Shown here: one piece after another, positions 35,548 to 47,884 of the stretch | How positions within the stretch are numbered: position 1 is the stretch's first letter | How the letters are laid out: each line of letters begins with the position of its first letter | Source of the DNA: Urophycis tenuis | Taxonomy: Eukaryota > Chordata > Actinopteri > Gadiformes > Phycidae | Direction of reading: 5' to 3' | DNA length: 64,000 bases | Assembly (NCBI GenBank): GCA_036785325.1 | Contig: JAXIVH010000010.1 | Location: forward strand, 10,783,087-10,847,086 | Notes under the pieces: generated by a model | Seen by the model: only the letters and a program-made list of their open reading frames with translations | Told to the model about the DNA's origin: nothing | The model's database searches: none | Made by a program: the position numbers and the translations under genes

Positions 35548-37046
35548 ACATAATCTAACATAAATTTGTTGCTAGTCATTTCAACTTGAGAGCACCTGAT
35601 TATCCAGAAGAACACAGGTAATTTTTTATTTTAAAGGATACGGGGTACAAAAGTACATACAATTAAAGGGGTGTATTGGAACATATTCATATTGTCTATG
35701 GAAATGAAATTGGTGGTAAATTAACAGATATGACTATCCAGAAGGTATCAAGAATATCAATATCGTGCTAGACATCAAAACTCAAACAAACATTGATGTT
35801 GAAAGTCAATGCACAATATGTATTACATTACAATTAACATATTTTGTCAACAATTATTTTTGCGAGATTTTTAAAATGTTGCTAGATTTTAAAAATGATG
35901 CCAATTGATATTTATTGATACCAATACATTAATCAATTAATCAGCAGCATATTCTAGCATGTGAAATTGCATCCAACATTTTTGAATCCCAAATCATATA
36001 TCATATGAATCAAAAGTCAAATAACAAACCATCCACGATTAAGGAAACAGACCGGATGCTCCTTTCCACTGATGTTACTGACAAACACCACAACCCTTAC
36101 ACTACCCTGCTGCATCATTCACCGCTCTACTCACACTATCGTCATCCACAGAGACAACATGTGATCCAGTTTTACAAATCTGCGGACTCCAACACAGCGT
36201 GGCAACATTATGTTTGTTGGATTGTGGCCCCAAGTTCTTACATTTCGCCATAATGAATTAGGCCTGTTTTTGTCAAGGCTGAGAGTGGGTCATGAATCGT
36301 GGCGTTGTCCCGATCTACTGCCACGCAATCTCCTTTCTCTTTCTTCCTATGAGCTGTGGATGGCGGTTAGCCGTCCACGGCACGAGAACATTAAGAACAT
36401 GATCAGAACCACAAAGACAAGCAAAATAAACGTACTGTACAGTATTTTGACCAAGAAATTGACAAAGCGACTTGTGAAACACCGTGTCCCTCTGTCAGAA
36501 ATCCCTCGTCTCTCGCTCAGCGCTGAACCAACTTAAGTAAAACTAACATCCCTCCCTCGCAACCATTCTCGGAAGTCCTGCCCCGTCTCTCACCAATAAC
36601 GCACATCTGAGGCATCCTGTTCCAGGCGTTGTGTTGTGACCAGATAATGGCCTGAGAATGATGTTTTTTGCCAGTGCATGTTATTTCTTGTTTGGCCGGT
36701 ACATAATAATATTTTACTATGGTAGTAGACTTCATTTAAGTAGTGAAGCATGGTACATGATATTTTCGAGTTATGGTATGGCCTCCCAATTGAAAATAAA
36801 ATGTGTGATACTTATTATAAAGGTTATCAATATTTACCCTTATACCAATTTTGACAAGGGCTTCAATTATTTTTAGCAAACCAAAACAAATTCTCCTTTG
36901 GGTATTACCAAATCCTTACCTTTATTGTAAAATGTTTCATGCATGTGTTTCGTGTAAAACTTCATTGGAGTTCATTATGTATCTATATGTACGTTCAACC
37001 CTGTTAAGAGCACGTGGAAGCTTCTCAATGGGCTTCTACAGTACGT
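35548..37046. repeat. 1.4-kb duplicated block A, second copy
   Basis: Equivalent to 24376-25834, with the empty L1 site at 35849-35862. It runs without break into the promoter of copy 10. No gene is supported. Confidence 0.85.
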
Positions 37047-37120
37047 TGAGTCAGAGTCATGAGTCAGTAGTTTGAACAATGGGCACCGTCATGCAGTCTT
37101 TGGGTCTGTTCAGGTATAAA
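37047..37120 (+). promoter_or_regulatory. core promoter of copy 10, doubled TGAGTCAG
   Basis: TGAGTCAG at 37047-37054 and again at 37060-37067, then GAACAAT and TATAAA at 37115-37120. TGAGTCAG is the core of both AP-1 and Maf elements. Confidence 0.72.
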
Positions 37121-37190
37121 TGCACGGGCTTGACACAGGTAGGGTATCAGTTTACCAACCGATCCCTGAGAACCCAACACAACCATCAAC

Positions 37191-37983
37191 ATGGGAAAGG
37201 TAAAGATATTTTAACATAAATAATGTTTTTGCATTACTATAATAACATAATAAAGATTTGATTTAAAAGCCAACAAGTTCAATCAGAAATGGCAGGATAT
37301 TCTGAAATTATAAGCTATGGCTAACAAATGTTTTGTTTCAGATCACCTTCTACGAGGAGAGGAACTTCCAGGGCCGCTCCTATGAGTGCATGAGCGACTG
37401 CTCCGACATGTCCTCCTACATGAGCAGGTGCCAGTCCTGCAGGGTGGAGAGCGGCTGCTTCATGCTCTATGAGAGGAACAACTACATGGGCCAGCAGTTC
37501 TTCATGAGGAGGGGAGAGTACAACGACATGCAGCGCATGCAGAGCATGGGAATGATGTTTGACAACATCAGGTCCTGCAGGATGATCCCCTTCGTAAGAG
37601 ATCTCACCAACATTACATTGTTACATTGAACAGTTACAATAACCCAGTCTAACTGTTACATTGACTGTGAGGGTGATGAGTACTGACATGTTTTCTGAAT
37701 AACATTACAGCACAGGGGCCAGTTCAGGATGAAGATCTTCGAGAGGGAGAACTTCGGCGGTCAGTCCAATGAGCTGATGGACGACTGTGACAACATCCAG
37801 GATCGTTACCGCATGTCCGACTGCCAGTCCTGCAACGTGATGGACGGCCACTGGCTGATGTACGAGCAGCCCCAGTACAGAGGCAGGATGATGTACATGA
37901 GGCCCGGAGAGTACAGGAACTTCAGGGAGATGATGAGCGGCCAGAGGTTCATGAGCATGAGGAGAATCACTGACATGTGTTAA
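37191..37983 (+). CDS. crygm: gamma-M crystallin, copy 10 (second promoter type)
   Basis: Exon 1 is 37191-37199 (ATGGGAAAG), exon 2 is 37342-37593 and exon 3 is 37711-37983 (TAA). Although exon 1, intron 1 (142 bp) and promoter differ clearly from copies 5-9, the mature protein is identical to theirs. The promoter has two TGAGTCAG elements (37047 and 37060) followed by GAACAAT, then TATAAA at 37115 (TATAAATG, not TATAAAAG). Intron 2 is 117 bp of the array type. AATAAA is at 37994. The mismatch between a diverged 5' part and a conserved exon 2 to exon 3 block suggests gene conversion of the coding part. Confidence 0.97.
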
Positions 37984-37999
37984 TTTCGTCATCAATAAA

Positions 38000-40125
38000 A
38001 CATGATCTAAAGTAAATTTGCTGGATTTTGTACTGGTCATTTTAAGTTGGCAGCCCCAGACTATTCAGAAGAAAACTGCATTTTATGGATTCAGCCATTT
38101 TTACATGTGGTGGCAATATTTGAGGGAATGTGAACTATGAACTACATACAATCCAACACAAATTGTCATATATTAACATTACCTCTGTAAATTACTGGTA
38201 ATTAGTATGGTAATACCACTATGGAATTAAATATAAATGTGGTAATTAGACTGTCTATACTGTCTTCGTAAATAAGGACGCCATTATTTAGGAAGACATC
38301 CAAAATCAAAGCTCAGCTTTGCATATCACAAAACAATATGCATTGATTAACAAATATTTCATAAGGTAAATGTTCCTCCCTGGTATTCAAGCTGGTAGCT
38401 TCATTTTCCCTCACGGACAACTTCTACATCAGCTTTGAGCTCACTGAAAGCCTCTTACAAAAATACCAAAATGATAGTTTGAATCAGTGCTCAGGGGAGT
38501 GGATTTCATTAATGATGAACAAGGAACACCACAGCCGTGTAAAGACTATACAATATATGAAGATATCAAAACACTTTTTGCTGAAATAGACTGACGGTAT
38601 TTAAAGATTTATATAAATCTGCACGTAAGGCTTTTCTCAGAGTAGACTTTGTTTTAGCTTTATTTGCAACCGGATTTGGCAAGAGTGTTGATTATTTAAT
38701 CCGATTGGTTTAAAAGATTCTCTTAAAAGTTGTTTAATCCGATCGGCTGGAGTTTTTTTCCTATCATTTTTTTTTTCAGAACGTATAGCCACACCCATTT
38801 ATGAAAATGAATTGCTGGGCAGCCATGCAAGACTGATATTCATAGCAAAACACAAATTTAAAGCTATTACAGGCATTGCATAGCCTAGAACAGGCTAGGA
38901 AAAAGTTTCCCAACATTTTTCCCATCAGCGCCACCTAAGGGTTAACTTTGGCAATACATCGATTCCCATCCCCCACCCATAATAAATGGAGACAGATAGC
39001 TGGGTATATCAGTGGTGTGTTTTAGAAACATATAAATGTATAACAGTAGACTTCAAGGTGAAGAGCATAAACTACAATTTGAACTGGATTAATAAACCAA
39101 GCATACATTAACATTGATTTATGAACAAGAACAAAAGAAAAATACCACACAGTAAACAGAGAGCTAGCTATAGAGAAGAACTAAACCCGACCTCTAAACA
39201 ATCCAAGTTGTACTGTCTGCGTTTCACTTCGTAACATGGGCCATTTTACATACTAGCAATGGGATGTTTATTCAGTTCATACTTTTTAGTTTGATACTGG
39301 TCTGGCTGCCTATAGTTTGTTGTAGAGAAACATTGCTAAACAGTAGTTTTCTCTGCAACGAAAGATTGTAGCCCACACACCTGTTTTCAACAGAACTATA
39401 TTGATAATAAAAATGCAATACAACTTAAATCAAATAGTTATATCGACTACTGAAAAAACTCTGATATGAAACCGAAACTAATACCATGGACGGACAACAG
39501 CCAATAAGAAGCTAGAATATTTCATAATTTTTATTGGGACCTTGCGGTCTTTATTTGTCATTCCCACGTTTTGTAGACATGGGAACGAAATTCGTTTTCT
39601 GCATTTGACCCATCCTATTGTACATAGGAGCAGTGGGCTGCTATGATCAGCGCCCGGAGAGCAAGTTGGGGTTCAGGGTTCAGTGTCTTTCTCAAGGACA
39701 CTTTGACATGCAGACAGTTTTGGAAGTGGGGATCAAGGGGATCGAACTGCCGACCCTACGGTTAGTGGACGACCCGCTCTGTCCACCTGCTCTATACACT
39801 GAACTACTGCCGCCTACAGCTACATCGCCCTTTCAGCAATTAACCTTTTACTAAAAACTGAAAACACTCCCTGAATGTATCATGATATATACCAGAATAT
39901 TGTAGAATTCTAAAATGAACACTCTTAATGCCCCCTTTTTATTGTATTTTTTAATACACATATCGTTGAATAAATCGAATGAAGAAATAAAGATATATTA
40001 CCAGATTGAATAATCGTATTTAATTCAAGTTATTATTAGATTCCTCTAGGTTTTTCAGTGAACTCTAGCCATACATTCAATATGTTCAACCCTGTTAAGG
40101 GCATGTGGAAGCTTCTACAGTACGT
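38000..40125. other. intergenic between copies 10 and 11
   Basis: AT-rich, holding a minus-strand SINE (39535-39815) and otherwise nothing recognised until the copy-10-like promoter flank at about 40085. Confidence 0.55.
39535..39815 (-). mobile_element. SINE-like element
   Basis: On the minus strand it reads from GGCAGTAGTTCAGTGTATAG through a GGTCGGCAGTTCGATCCCC B-box-like motif to a GACAAATAAAGACCGCAAGG tail. The plus-oriented relative is at 62732-62985. Confidence 0.7.
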
Positions 40126-40199
40126 TGAGTCAGAGTCATGAGTCAGTAGTTTGAACAATGGACACCGTCATGCAGTCTTTGGGTCTGTTCAGGTATAAA
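40126..40199 (+). promoter_or_regulatory. core promoter of copy 11, doubled TGAGTCAG
   Basis: TGAGTCAG at 40126-40133 and 40139-40146, GAACAAT, TATAAA at 40194-40199. Nearly identical to copy 10. Confidence 0.72.
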
Positions 40200-40269
40200 T
40201 GCACGGGCTTGACACAGGTAGGGTATCAGTTTACCAATTGATCCCTGAGAACCCAACACAACCATCAAC

Positions 40270-41069
40270 ATGGGCAAGGTAAAGATATATTAACATAAAT
40301 GATGTATTTGTATTAATACAATAACACATTTTGTACATAAAATGTTGAGGTCAACTCTGAACTGTTTTCAGATGGCACAACAATTCTAGTATGATCTGCT
40401 ATAGCTAACAATTTTTTTCTGTTTCAGATCACCTTCTACGAGGAGAGGAACTTCCAGGGCCGCTCCTATGAGTGCATGAGCGACTGCTCCGACATGTCCT
40501 CCTACATGAGCAGGTGCCAGTCCTGCAGGGTGGAGAGCGGCTGCTTCATGCTCTATGAGAGGAACAACTACATGGGCCAGCAGTTCTTCATGAGGAGGGG
40601 AGAGTACAACGACATGCAGCGCATGCAGAGCATGGGAATGATGTTTGACAACATCAGGTCCTGCAGGATGATCCCCTTCGTAAGAGAACTCAGCTACATT
40701 ACATTGTTACATTGATCAGTTACGATAACCCAGTCTAACTGTTACATTGACTGTTAGGGTGATGTGTGCTGACATGTTTTCTGAATCACATTACAGCACA
40801 GGGGCCAGTTCAGGATGAAGATCTTCGAGAGGGAGAACTTCGGCGGTCAGTCCAATGAGCTGATGGACGACTGTGACAACATCCAGGATCGTTACCGCAT
40901 GTCCGACTGCCAGTCCTGCCACGTGATGGACGGCCACTGGCTGATGTACGAGCAGCCCCAGTACAGAGGCAGGATGATGTACATGAGGCCCGGAGAGTAC
41001 AGGAGCTTCAGGGAGATGATGAGCGGCCAGAGGTTCATGAGCATGAGGCGTATCACCGACATGTGTTAG
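40270..41069 (+). CDS. crygm: gamma-M crystallin, copy 11 (second promoter type)
   Basis: Exon 1 is 40270-40278, exon 2 is 40428-40679 and exon 3 is 40797-41069 (TAG). 177 aa; it differs from the consensus by His129 and Ser157. The promoter is the same type as copy 10: TGAGTCAG at 40126 and 40139, GAACAAT after them, TATAAA at 40194. Upstream of it a copy-10-like flank (CCTGTTAAGGGCATGTGGAAG) starts near 40091. Intron 2 is 117 bp. AATAAA is at 41080. Behind it the cluster is interrupted by about 6 kb without a crystallin gene. Confidence 0.97.
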
Positions 41070-41085
41070 TTTCATCATCAATAAA

Positions 41086-42279
41086 ATATGATCTTACTTA
41101 ACTTTGCTGGATTTTTTGCAAGTTATTTTTACTGAAATATGACCACTGAGTATACATAAGATGATCAGGGAAACATTTAAAGGCCAACCTTGGGAGACAT
41201 GAACTCCTGATCTCACAGTCAGATTCCATCAGTTGGCCTTATGTCAGAACCAAAGCTTCCAAAGGCCTGTCACTCTGATGTTTATCTCATTAATCATAGA
41301 GTGTGTACTGGGAGACGAGCTATAGATGTGTCTTATATGTTGTGTGCATCACCATCGCAGCACCGCCATTTTCTCTACATTTCCAACCCATCATTTTGTG
41401 ATCTTTGTTTTGAGAATGTCCACCTAGCCAGGGTTATCTCCTAAAGAGACCGTCCTGATCGTCACATTTTTGCAATGAATATAAGTCTGGCCTTGGCTGG
41501 ACAGCAATTCCTTTCCAAAGATGGCCGCAGCCATACAAATTCCAGACTGTGGCGCTCCCTGTTTGTCAACTCCCTCCAGCGAGCGTTGACTGGTCTTATC
41601 ATTTTTTTTTTTTTTTGAAAATGGTCTCAAGAGGCCACCTCCACCTCAGAACTGATACAGTTCACAGTGAAGCCCACTTCACTGCATGGCTTAATTTATC
41701 TGAGCTACAGATCTAAGATTTTCTAAAAATAAAAATAAAAATAAAAAAGAAGCAAATTCAGTGTTTACCTGAAGGCAATTCAATTAACCAAGCAAGTTTG
41801 ACCCTGAAAACTAAATAAAATTAGCCCATATATATCAAGAAATATTTGACCCGTTAACACGTCAACAAGAAATAACAACATTTGTCAAAATATCCAGCCA
41901 ACATATCCAGTATACATTTTCTTTGGCTAGCTAGGTCAAACATTCCAAAATCGGAGGTGACAGACAATGTTATTCTTTACTATTAAGATGTCCTAACTTC
42001 GTACAGTCACCATTAAACTTTTCTTTGCAACTTCAACATTTGGGTGAAGTGATGATTTACAGCCAGCAGTGTCGACAGCAAAAATATTTGCACTGACAGC
42101 AGACAGTCAATATACATGAGAACAACAATCCGGGTACTTTCCGCTTTTTTAACACATCCGGGCATTTTTAGGTGAAACTACCCGGAAATATTTGAATGGG
42201 GTCTATGAGAATTTCAGTGCATTACATTTCTGAACTTTACCCAAGTATTATATATAGCTATTTATACCAATCTAATGCT
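41086..42279. other. intergenic, nothing recognised
   Basis: AT-rich with A/T homopolymers near 41601 and 41727. No gene supported. Confidence 0.5.
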
Positions 42280-43443
42280 ATGGCCAGCCAGCAGACCAGT
42301 TATACCAACTCTCTTCCAAGTCCTGACCAGTGTCGCTATTTAGAAAAACTTAAATTAATCGGCAATGTCGGATGTCCCTTCATGCTGGAATCTGGTCTCT
42401 GGGCGAAAAACCCAAACGAGTGGCCAGAGGTGGACTACGGATACATATGGAACTACCTAATTGAGTCTCCAGGTAGGGTATATCGGATATTTCACACTTT
42501 GTTTGGTTTGCCCCTTTGGTAGTCTAGTATATCCACATCGTCATACTGTCTGGCTAACATTAGCAAATGCTAGCTAACAGTAAGCTAACATGCAGGAGTG
42601 GGAGGATCGCATCAGCCAAACTTGCCCAATATTTACTGGGGTTTTTTCATGTAGGGATTTACACACCGGGGCTGATGAAAAATTACAAAAGCCTGGAAGC
42701 CCACAAGTTTTTCACCAGTGGCTGGGTGGAAGTGGTGCTCCATTATAAGCCATCACCGGGAGACATAACAATATTCAAGACCAGAGTCAAGCCCTCCTGG
42801 AGGGTCACAGACAAGCCACATAACACATGGGGCTGTTAAAGTGGCCCACTGTGACTGCATGGCAGGGTAATCTGATCACAAAGCATTACATTCTTTAGAG
42901 AAGATATTTCACATTTTCACTAGCGCCATTCTGCTCATTATAATCTGTCTCTTTTGACGTAACCTCTATCTTCTCATGTTTTTGTTTCTAGTGTCTAGTT
43001 TTGTCTTAATCTAAGACCATACCTACAGCACTGTTTCAGGTTTTAAGCGTGATACAACATATCATTGTTTTTTCCTATTTAATGAAAGAGTAAATAGCCG
43101 TTATTGTTTCCTTTTTGATTTTAGACTTGGAGAAAGCTGTTCGCATGTTGCGGCACTTCTTTTTAAGTTGGAGGCCTCTGTCCGCCTCGGATACACCAGT
43201 ACGGCCCCGACCAGCATTGCTTGTACCTGAAACACAGTCTGCACTAAGAAGGTTGATGCAGCCATGGTAAAAGACATTAAGTTATATTCTGACAATGCCA
43301 AAAGGAAGAGGAACGTCAGAGAAAAAAGGAGGCCAGTTCCGAAAGCGAAAGAACATCATGAACAGGAATTCCTTAGCATGTTATTTGCCACTCGAGAGAT
43401 GCTAGTAGGTCTCAGTACATTTGATGGCTTTGCAGATCAATAA
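42280..43443 (+). pseudogene. degraded SWIM-type zinc-finger gene, three exons
   Basis: Exon A 42280-42472 starts MASQQTSYTNSLPSPDQCRY and ends ...NYLIESP plus one base before GTAGGG. Exon B 42655-42866 follows GTAG and reads GIYTPGLMKNYKSLEAHKF, then DKPHNTW. One extra G at about 42833 shifts the frame, after which it reads AVKVAHCDCMAG before GTAATC. Exon C 43125-43443 follows TTTTAG and reads LGESCSHVAALLFKLEASV, then hits an in-frame TGA near 43219, and continues open to TAA at 43441. C-x-C ... C-x-H (CDC, CSH) is the SWIM zinc-binding pattern, split across the intron. Proteins with this head (SLPSPxxxRYLEKL) are numerous in fish genomes, often with a YqaJ nuclease part that is absent here. 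The frameshift and stop argue for a pseudogene; sequencing error is the alternative. Confidence 0.7.
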
Positions 43444-43449
43444 AAAACA

Positions 43450-44900
43450 TTATGAAAAATTAAACACAAGGGCTGGAAGTATTTCACTTTGTGTGTGGTG
43501 AATCTATGGTCTGAAGGTTTCGCTTGTTGAGTGGACTCAGGGAAATACACTGGGTTTTCCATGATATTATAATAGAACTGTAGGTTTACTGCTCTGGTAA
43601 AGCACCTCTTTAATGCAATCATCCTCTGTATGACTTACACAATCTTTCCAAGCTGAAACTGAAATAGATCCGTTCATAGTGAACTGTGCTAAATCGTGTT
43701 TTGATGCTGAAAACTCAATTTTTCAAGCAATGAATGTATGAATGAATGAATCACGAATGAAGATGAGGGCACCAAAACAATCTATTTTCATTCAAGTCAA
43801 GTCACTTTTATTTTTTATAGTGCATTTAACATGCAGAGTGCAACCATGACAGCACTAGTGCTAGGCGTTGCAGGCTAACTCGGAGCTGAACTATGACATG
43901 TAATCACAGCTCCTAGTAGTTCGCAAAGTTTCATTCATTCCTTCATTATTAGATTAGACATCTTTAACATCGGACATCAACTGATTTTAGCTAGCATGAC
44001 TGACTGACTTTAGCTACTAACCTGTAACGAAGTGTTTGCCGCAGACGTAAACAAATTTAGACGCCAAGTCCCACAGCCTCCCATCGGGATTCTCTCTTCT
44101 GATTGCCTGGAGCCACAAATCCCTTCTTTTCCCTTCCCTTTCTTTTTGTGGCAACATACTAAATTGCAAATCCTTATTTTTTTGTTGTTAGCATTGCAAA
44201 ATACAACACAGCAGCTTTTAGGCATGGTGCCTGCTCATGGAAGTAGCCTACTGTTCTGTCAACAGTAGTAGCAAAGTGCCTACTTCCTTCACCTAAAAGA
44301 GGGCGTGGACGTCCTGGGACTCATTAGCATATCGCTGGTGACAAGACACTGTTCTCATGTATATCCATATGTACAGAGACGGAATCATCAGAAAATAATA
44401 TCTCAGTGTTACCCTCAGACAGCACCCTCCTGAGTGTCATTTGGTAAGACCTGATGTCTGATTCAAGATTCAAGTCAAGACCTTTATTGTCAAATGTACA
44501 ACATCACTTACAGTCATACTGTACAATGAAATGTATTGGACGAGGCCTGCTCCAACATGGAGGGGAAATTAGGGGTGTCAAATTATCATGTTAATTGCGA
44601 TCAATTAATTACAGTCATGTTTAGCGCGTTATGTGTTTTAATCGCGTTACTCTCATTTTTAATCTCTAACTTTACCGTTTCTGTGCTGCTTTACAGATAA
44701 TACAATACCGTAATATTCAAGCTTAAATATAATTTTTACAAGCATACGCACAAAGCGGGCCGCCTATTAACGGCATGGACCAAGCGGTTCTGGACCAGGA
44801 AGGAGACATGAACACTTTTAATAGTTGTATTTAACTACATAACTACACACAACTTTATTTAAAAGCAAACAAATGGAAAACATGTTTGTTGGTATTTTGG
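43450..44900. other. intergenic with dispersed repeat ends
   Basis: CAAGTCAAGTCACTTTTATT at about 43794 and GATTCAAGTCAAGACCTTTATTGTC at 44465-44540 are ends of a common dispersed element. The rest is unassigned. Confidence 0.5.
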
Positions 44901-45160
44901 TGTTCGGTGCGTGTGGATGTGCGGCTCCTCCGGAGGAGCGGTTCATGTTATGTCTAGCGGTGTCTACCTGCCTAGGTGTATTGGTCAGTATGTCTGCAGC
45001 GATGAGTTAAATCAGGGCTTGTTGCGACCACGGATGTATTCGGTTTGCGATGCTCATGCCTTGTTATTTTTATGTTTTACTTTTTGCTTGACGAATGAAA
45101 ACATATTCGACTAAGCCTCTGTGGATCGACTAAGCCGACTATTAGGGGGCAGCCCTAGTT
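44574..45160. repeat. possible hAT-like non-autonomous element
   Basis: TTAGGGGTGTCAAATTATC at the left, GCGTTATGTGTTTTAATCGC inside and GGGGGCAGCCCTAG at the right resemble hAT-type repeats. The ends match poorly and no clear 8-bp duplication is seen. Confidence 0.3.
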
Positions 45161-46897
45161 AACTTACTGCACTTTATATGGACCTGATGTTTTATTTTTA
45201 TTTTCTAATTATTTGGAGATTGACAAAAGATTTAAACTAAAGGTTGCAGGCAGCACTTAGGACTAGTCTCTAATTCAGCGGACTGTAAATGGCTACGGCT
45301 GGTCAATCTGTTAGACAATAAATGACTTTATGAAGCCACGTTTTTTGTTATTTATCAATCTTTTGATCTGCCACAATAATGTAATGAATTTGAATGGAAA
45401 TACCTCAAGTTGAGGGCAATTTTTAGGTGAGATTAAAAAAGAGATAAATTACATCAATTAATTACAGATCATAGTTAATTAATCTCTCATTTTTTTTAAA
45501 TCTCTTGACAGCACTAAGGAAAATCAAAGAAAATAGTTAAATTAAATTAAATAAACCCCAGAACCCCAGGTCGAAGTGGGCAACTTCTCATTTTCAGCAG
45601 AACTTGTAGTCCCTGTTGTGCCCCCTGCCCTCTGAAGACACCTGCTCCACAGCATCCCCAAAGTGACACAGAGGTTCAGGATTCAGTCTGTACTCAGCCC
45701 AACAGGTTGAAAATTTCCCACATGCCCCCAAATACACCACTGCCCTCAAACGATCCACGGTATCACCTCAATGATTGAGTCTAGTCTCACCGCGACCTTC
45801 GGCATCAAACAAACACTCCCATACGTCACAGTGACTATATTGTACCCCTTCAAAATCCCAATGTTCGACAGAAGTTCAACAGCCTCTGTGAACACATTAA
45901 TTTCAACCAGTGCCCGAGAGAATGAATTTCCCCATGCTGTAGAGGAAGTCTTCTCTGTTGTTATCCAAGCAGCAGAGGCATACTCCACTGAAGACTGTGT
46001 GCTATAAATTAGATATTAGATTAGATTCAACTTTATTGTCATTGTGCAGAGTACAAGTACAGAGCCAATGAAATGCAGATGACCTCCAACCAGAAACAAT
46101 GCAAATACACAGCAAGCAAATCACACAATTCCGCTGCCTCCCATCGATACAGCTCAGAGGGAGGGGAACATCAGTGTGGTGGAGGAAAATTAAGAAGAGA
46201 AGGACGACAACGTGAGCTTAGATGACACATATGGATTAATTCATGTTTATAAGAGTCTATTATGCTATAGAAATAAGTACATTGTCGCTCATTATTGCTC
46301 ATTTTTTTAAATCATTTCAGACTTCTCTGCAAATAGCCCAAGATTTAATTAGCGGAGGTGTTTACTGATAAATACCTACAGCTGCATTTTTCTCTGTTAC
46401 CCAAAATAAACTCATCATCTAGACTAAATTTGAGTAAAATCATGTTTTTGCCAGTCTCATCAAACCAGTATGTACTCTGCTACAAAGTTGGGTTCTCTTG
46501 GTGGCGTCAGAGTGTCTTCTCTGAGGAACACTGATGCCATGACGAGGGACGCCGGCAGTGTGGTGTGTGTGGACACGTGGAGCTCCGTCTGGGCCGCGGT
46601 GAACATCGACGGCCGCGTCCGAGACGTTGCTACGATCTGTCCGAGCTTCTCGGACACTGGCAGCGCAACGCCACGGTGTGTGTTTTTGTGAATTTGTGGA
46701 GCTTTGTGTGGTCAACGGTTTAGTTTGATGTCCGTGTCCGAGAGAGGTTTAAGGTTCTTGGACTAAAACAAAAGTATCACAAAGTGTCCCCCTCCTTGCA
46801 AGAACTCTTAGCCTTGCACACTTTAAATCTCAGTGTTCGGAATCGAGCTGAAACACGAGGATCCCGTACACGTACTACAACTATTTTTCCAGAAAAA
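45161..46897. other. intergenic, no gene identified
   Basis: Contains open frames on both strands at 45746-46007 and 46440-46715 with no recognisable protein, and a dispersed repeat with TTAGATTCAACTTTATTGTC at 46018-46130. The 46500-46690 stretch is CpG-rich. Confidence 0.45.
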
Positions 46898-46960
46898 TCA
46901 ATTAGGAGAGTTCGACCCTGTTGGAGCCTGAGTAAGCCTCTGTGGATTTCTATAGCATGT

Positions 46961-47025
46961 TGCTGGGTCAGTTGTTTGAACAATAGAGGTGTCATGCAGT
47001 GTTTGAGTCTGTTCTGGTATAAAAG
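46961..47025 (+). promoter_or_regulatory. core promoter of copy 12
   Basis: TGCTGGGTCAG 46961-46971, GAACAAT, TATAAAAG 47018-47025. Confidence 0.75.
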
Positions 47026-47102
47026 TACAGGCCTGACACAGGTAGGGTATCAGTTGACCAACCGATCTCTGACAGACCTCAGAAACCAACCCAACCATCA
47101 AC

Positions 47103-47868
47103 ATGGGCAAGGTAAAAAATACCTAATTATTTAAAATATTAAAGCCAACTTAAAATCTTTTTTTAAATTATCAATGAATAGTGTTCAACGATTCTAGTAT
47201 GATCTGCTTTGTTTGTTTTGTTTTAGATCACCTTCTACGAGGAGAGGAACTTCCAGGGCCGCTCCTATGAGTGCATGAGCGACTGCTCCGACATGTCCTC
47301 CTACATGAGCAGGTGCCAGTCCTGCAGGGTGGAGAGTGGCTGCTTCATGCTCTATGAGAGGAACAACTACATGGGCCAGCAGTTCTTCATGAGGAGGGGA
47401 GAGTACAACGACATGCAGCGCATGCAGAGCATGGGAATGATGTTTGACAACATCAGGTCCTGCAGGATGATCCCCTTCGTAAGAGAACTCACCAACATTA
47501 CATTGTTACATTGATCAGTTACAATAACATAGTCTAACTGTTACATTGACTGTTAGGATGATGTGTGCTGACATGTTTTCTGAATCACATTACAGCACAG
47601 GGGCCAGTTCAGGATGAAGATCTTCGAGAGGGAGAACTTCGGCGGTCAGTCCTTTGAGCTGATGGACGACTGTGACAACGTCATGGATCGTTACCGCATG
47701 TCCGACTGCCAGTCCTGCAACGTGATGGACGGCCACTGGCTGATGTACGAGCAGCCCCAGTACAGAGGCAGGATGATGTACATGAGGCCCGGAGAGTACA
47801 GGAACTTCAGGGAGATGATGAGCGGCCAGAGGTTCATGAGCATGAGGCGTATCACTGATATGTGTTAA
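47103..47868 (+). CDS. crygm: gamma-M crystallin, copy 12
   Basis: Exon 1 is 47103-47111, exon 2 is 47227-47478 and exon 3 is 47596-47868 (TAA). 177 aa. Exon 2 encodes the consensus. Exon 3 reads GGQSFELMDDCDNVMDRY where the consensus has SNELMDDCDNIQDRY, so it combines array and copy-2-like residues. The promoter is the array type: TGCTGGGTCAG at 46961, TATAAAAG at 47018. Array-type homology begins abruptly near 46898 (AATTAGGAGAGTTCGACC). The exon 2 acceptor is TTTTAG rather than the TTTCAG seen elsewhere. Intron 1 is 115 bp, intron 2 is 117 bp. AATAAA is at 47879. Confidence 0.96.
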
Positions 47869-47884
47869 TTTCATCATCAATAAA

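Noticed and set aside
45746..46007. Possible gene on either strand
   Set aside because: Open on both strands in a non-repetitive stretch, but the protein is not recognised and no splice or start context supports it.
46440..46715. CpG-rich open frames
   Set aside because: No recognised protein; overlapping frames on both strands.
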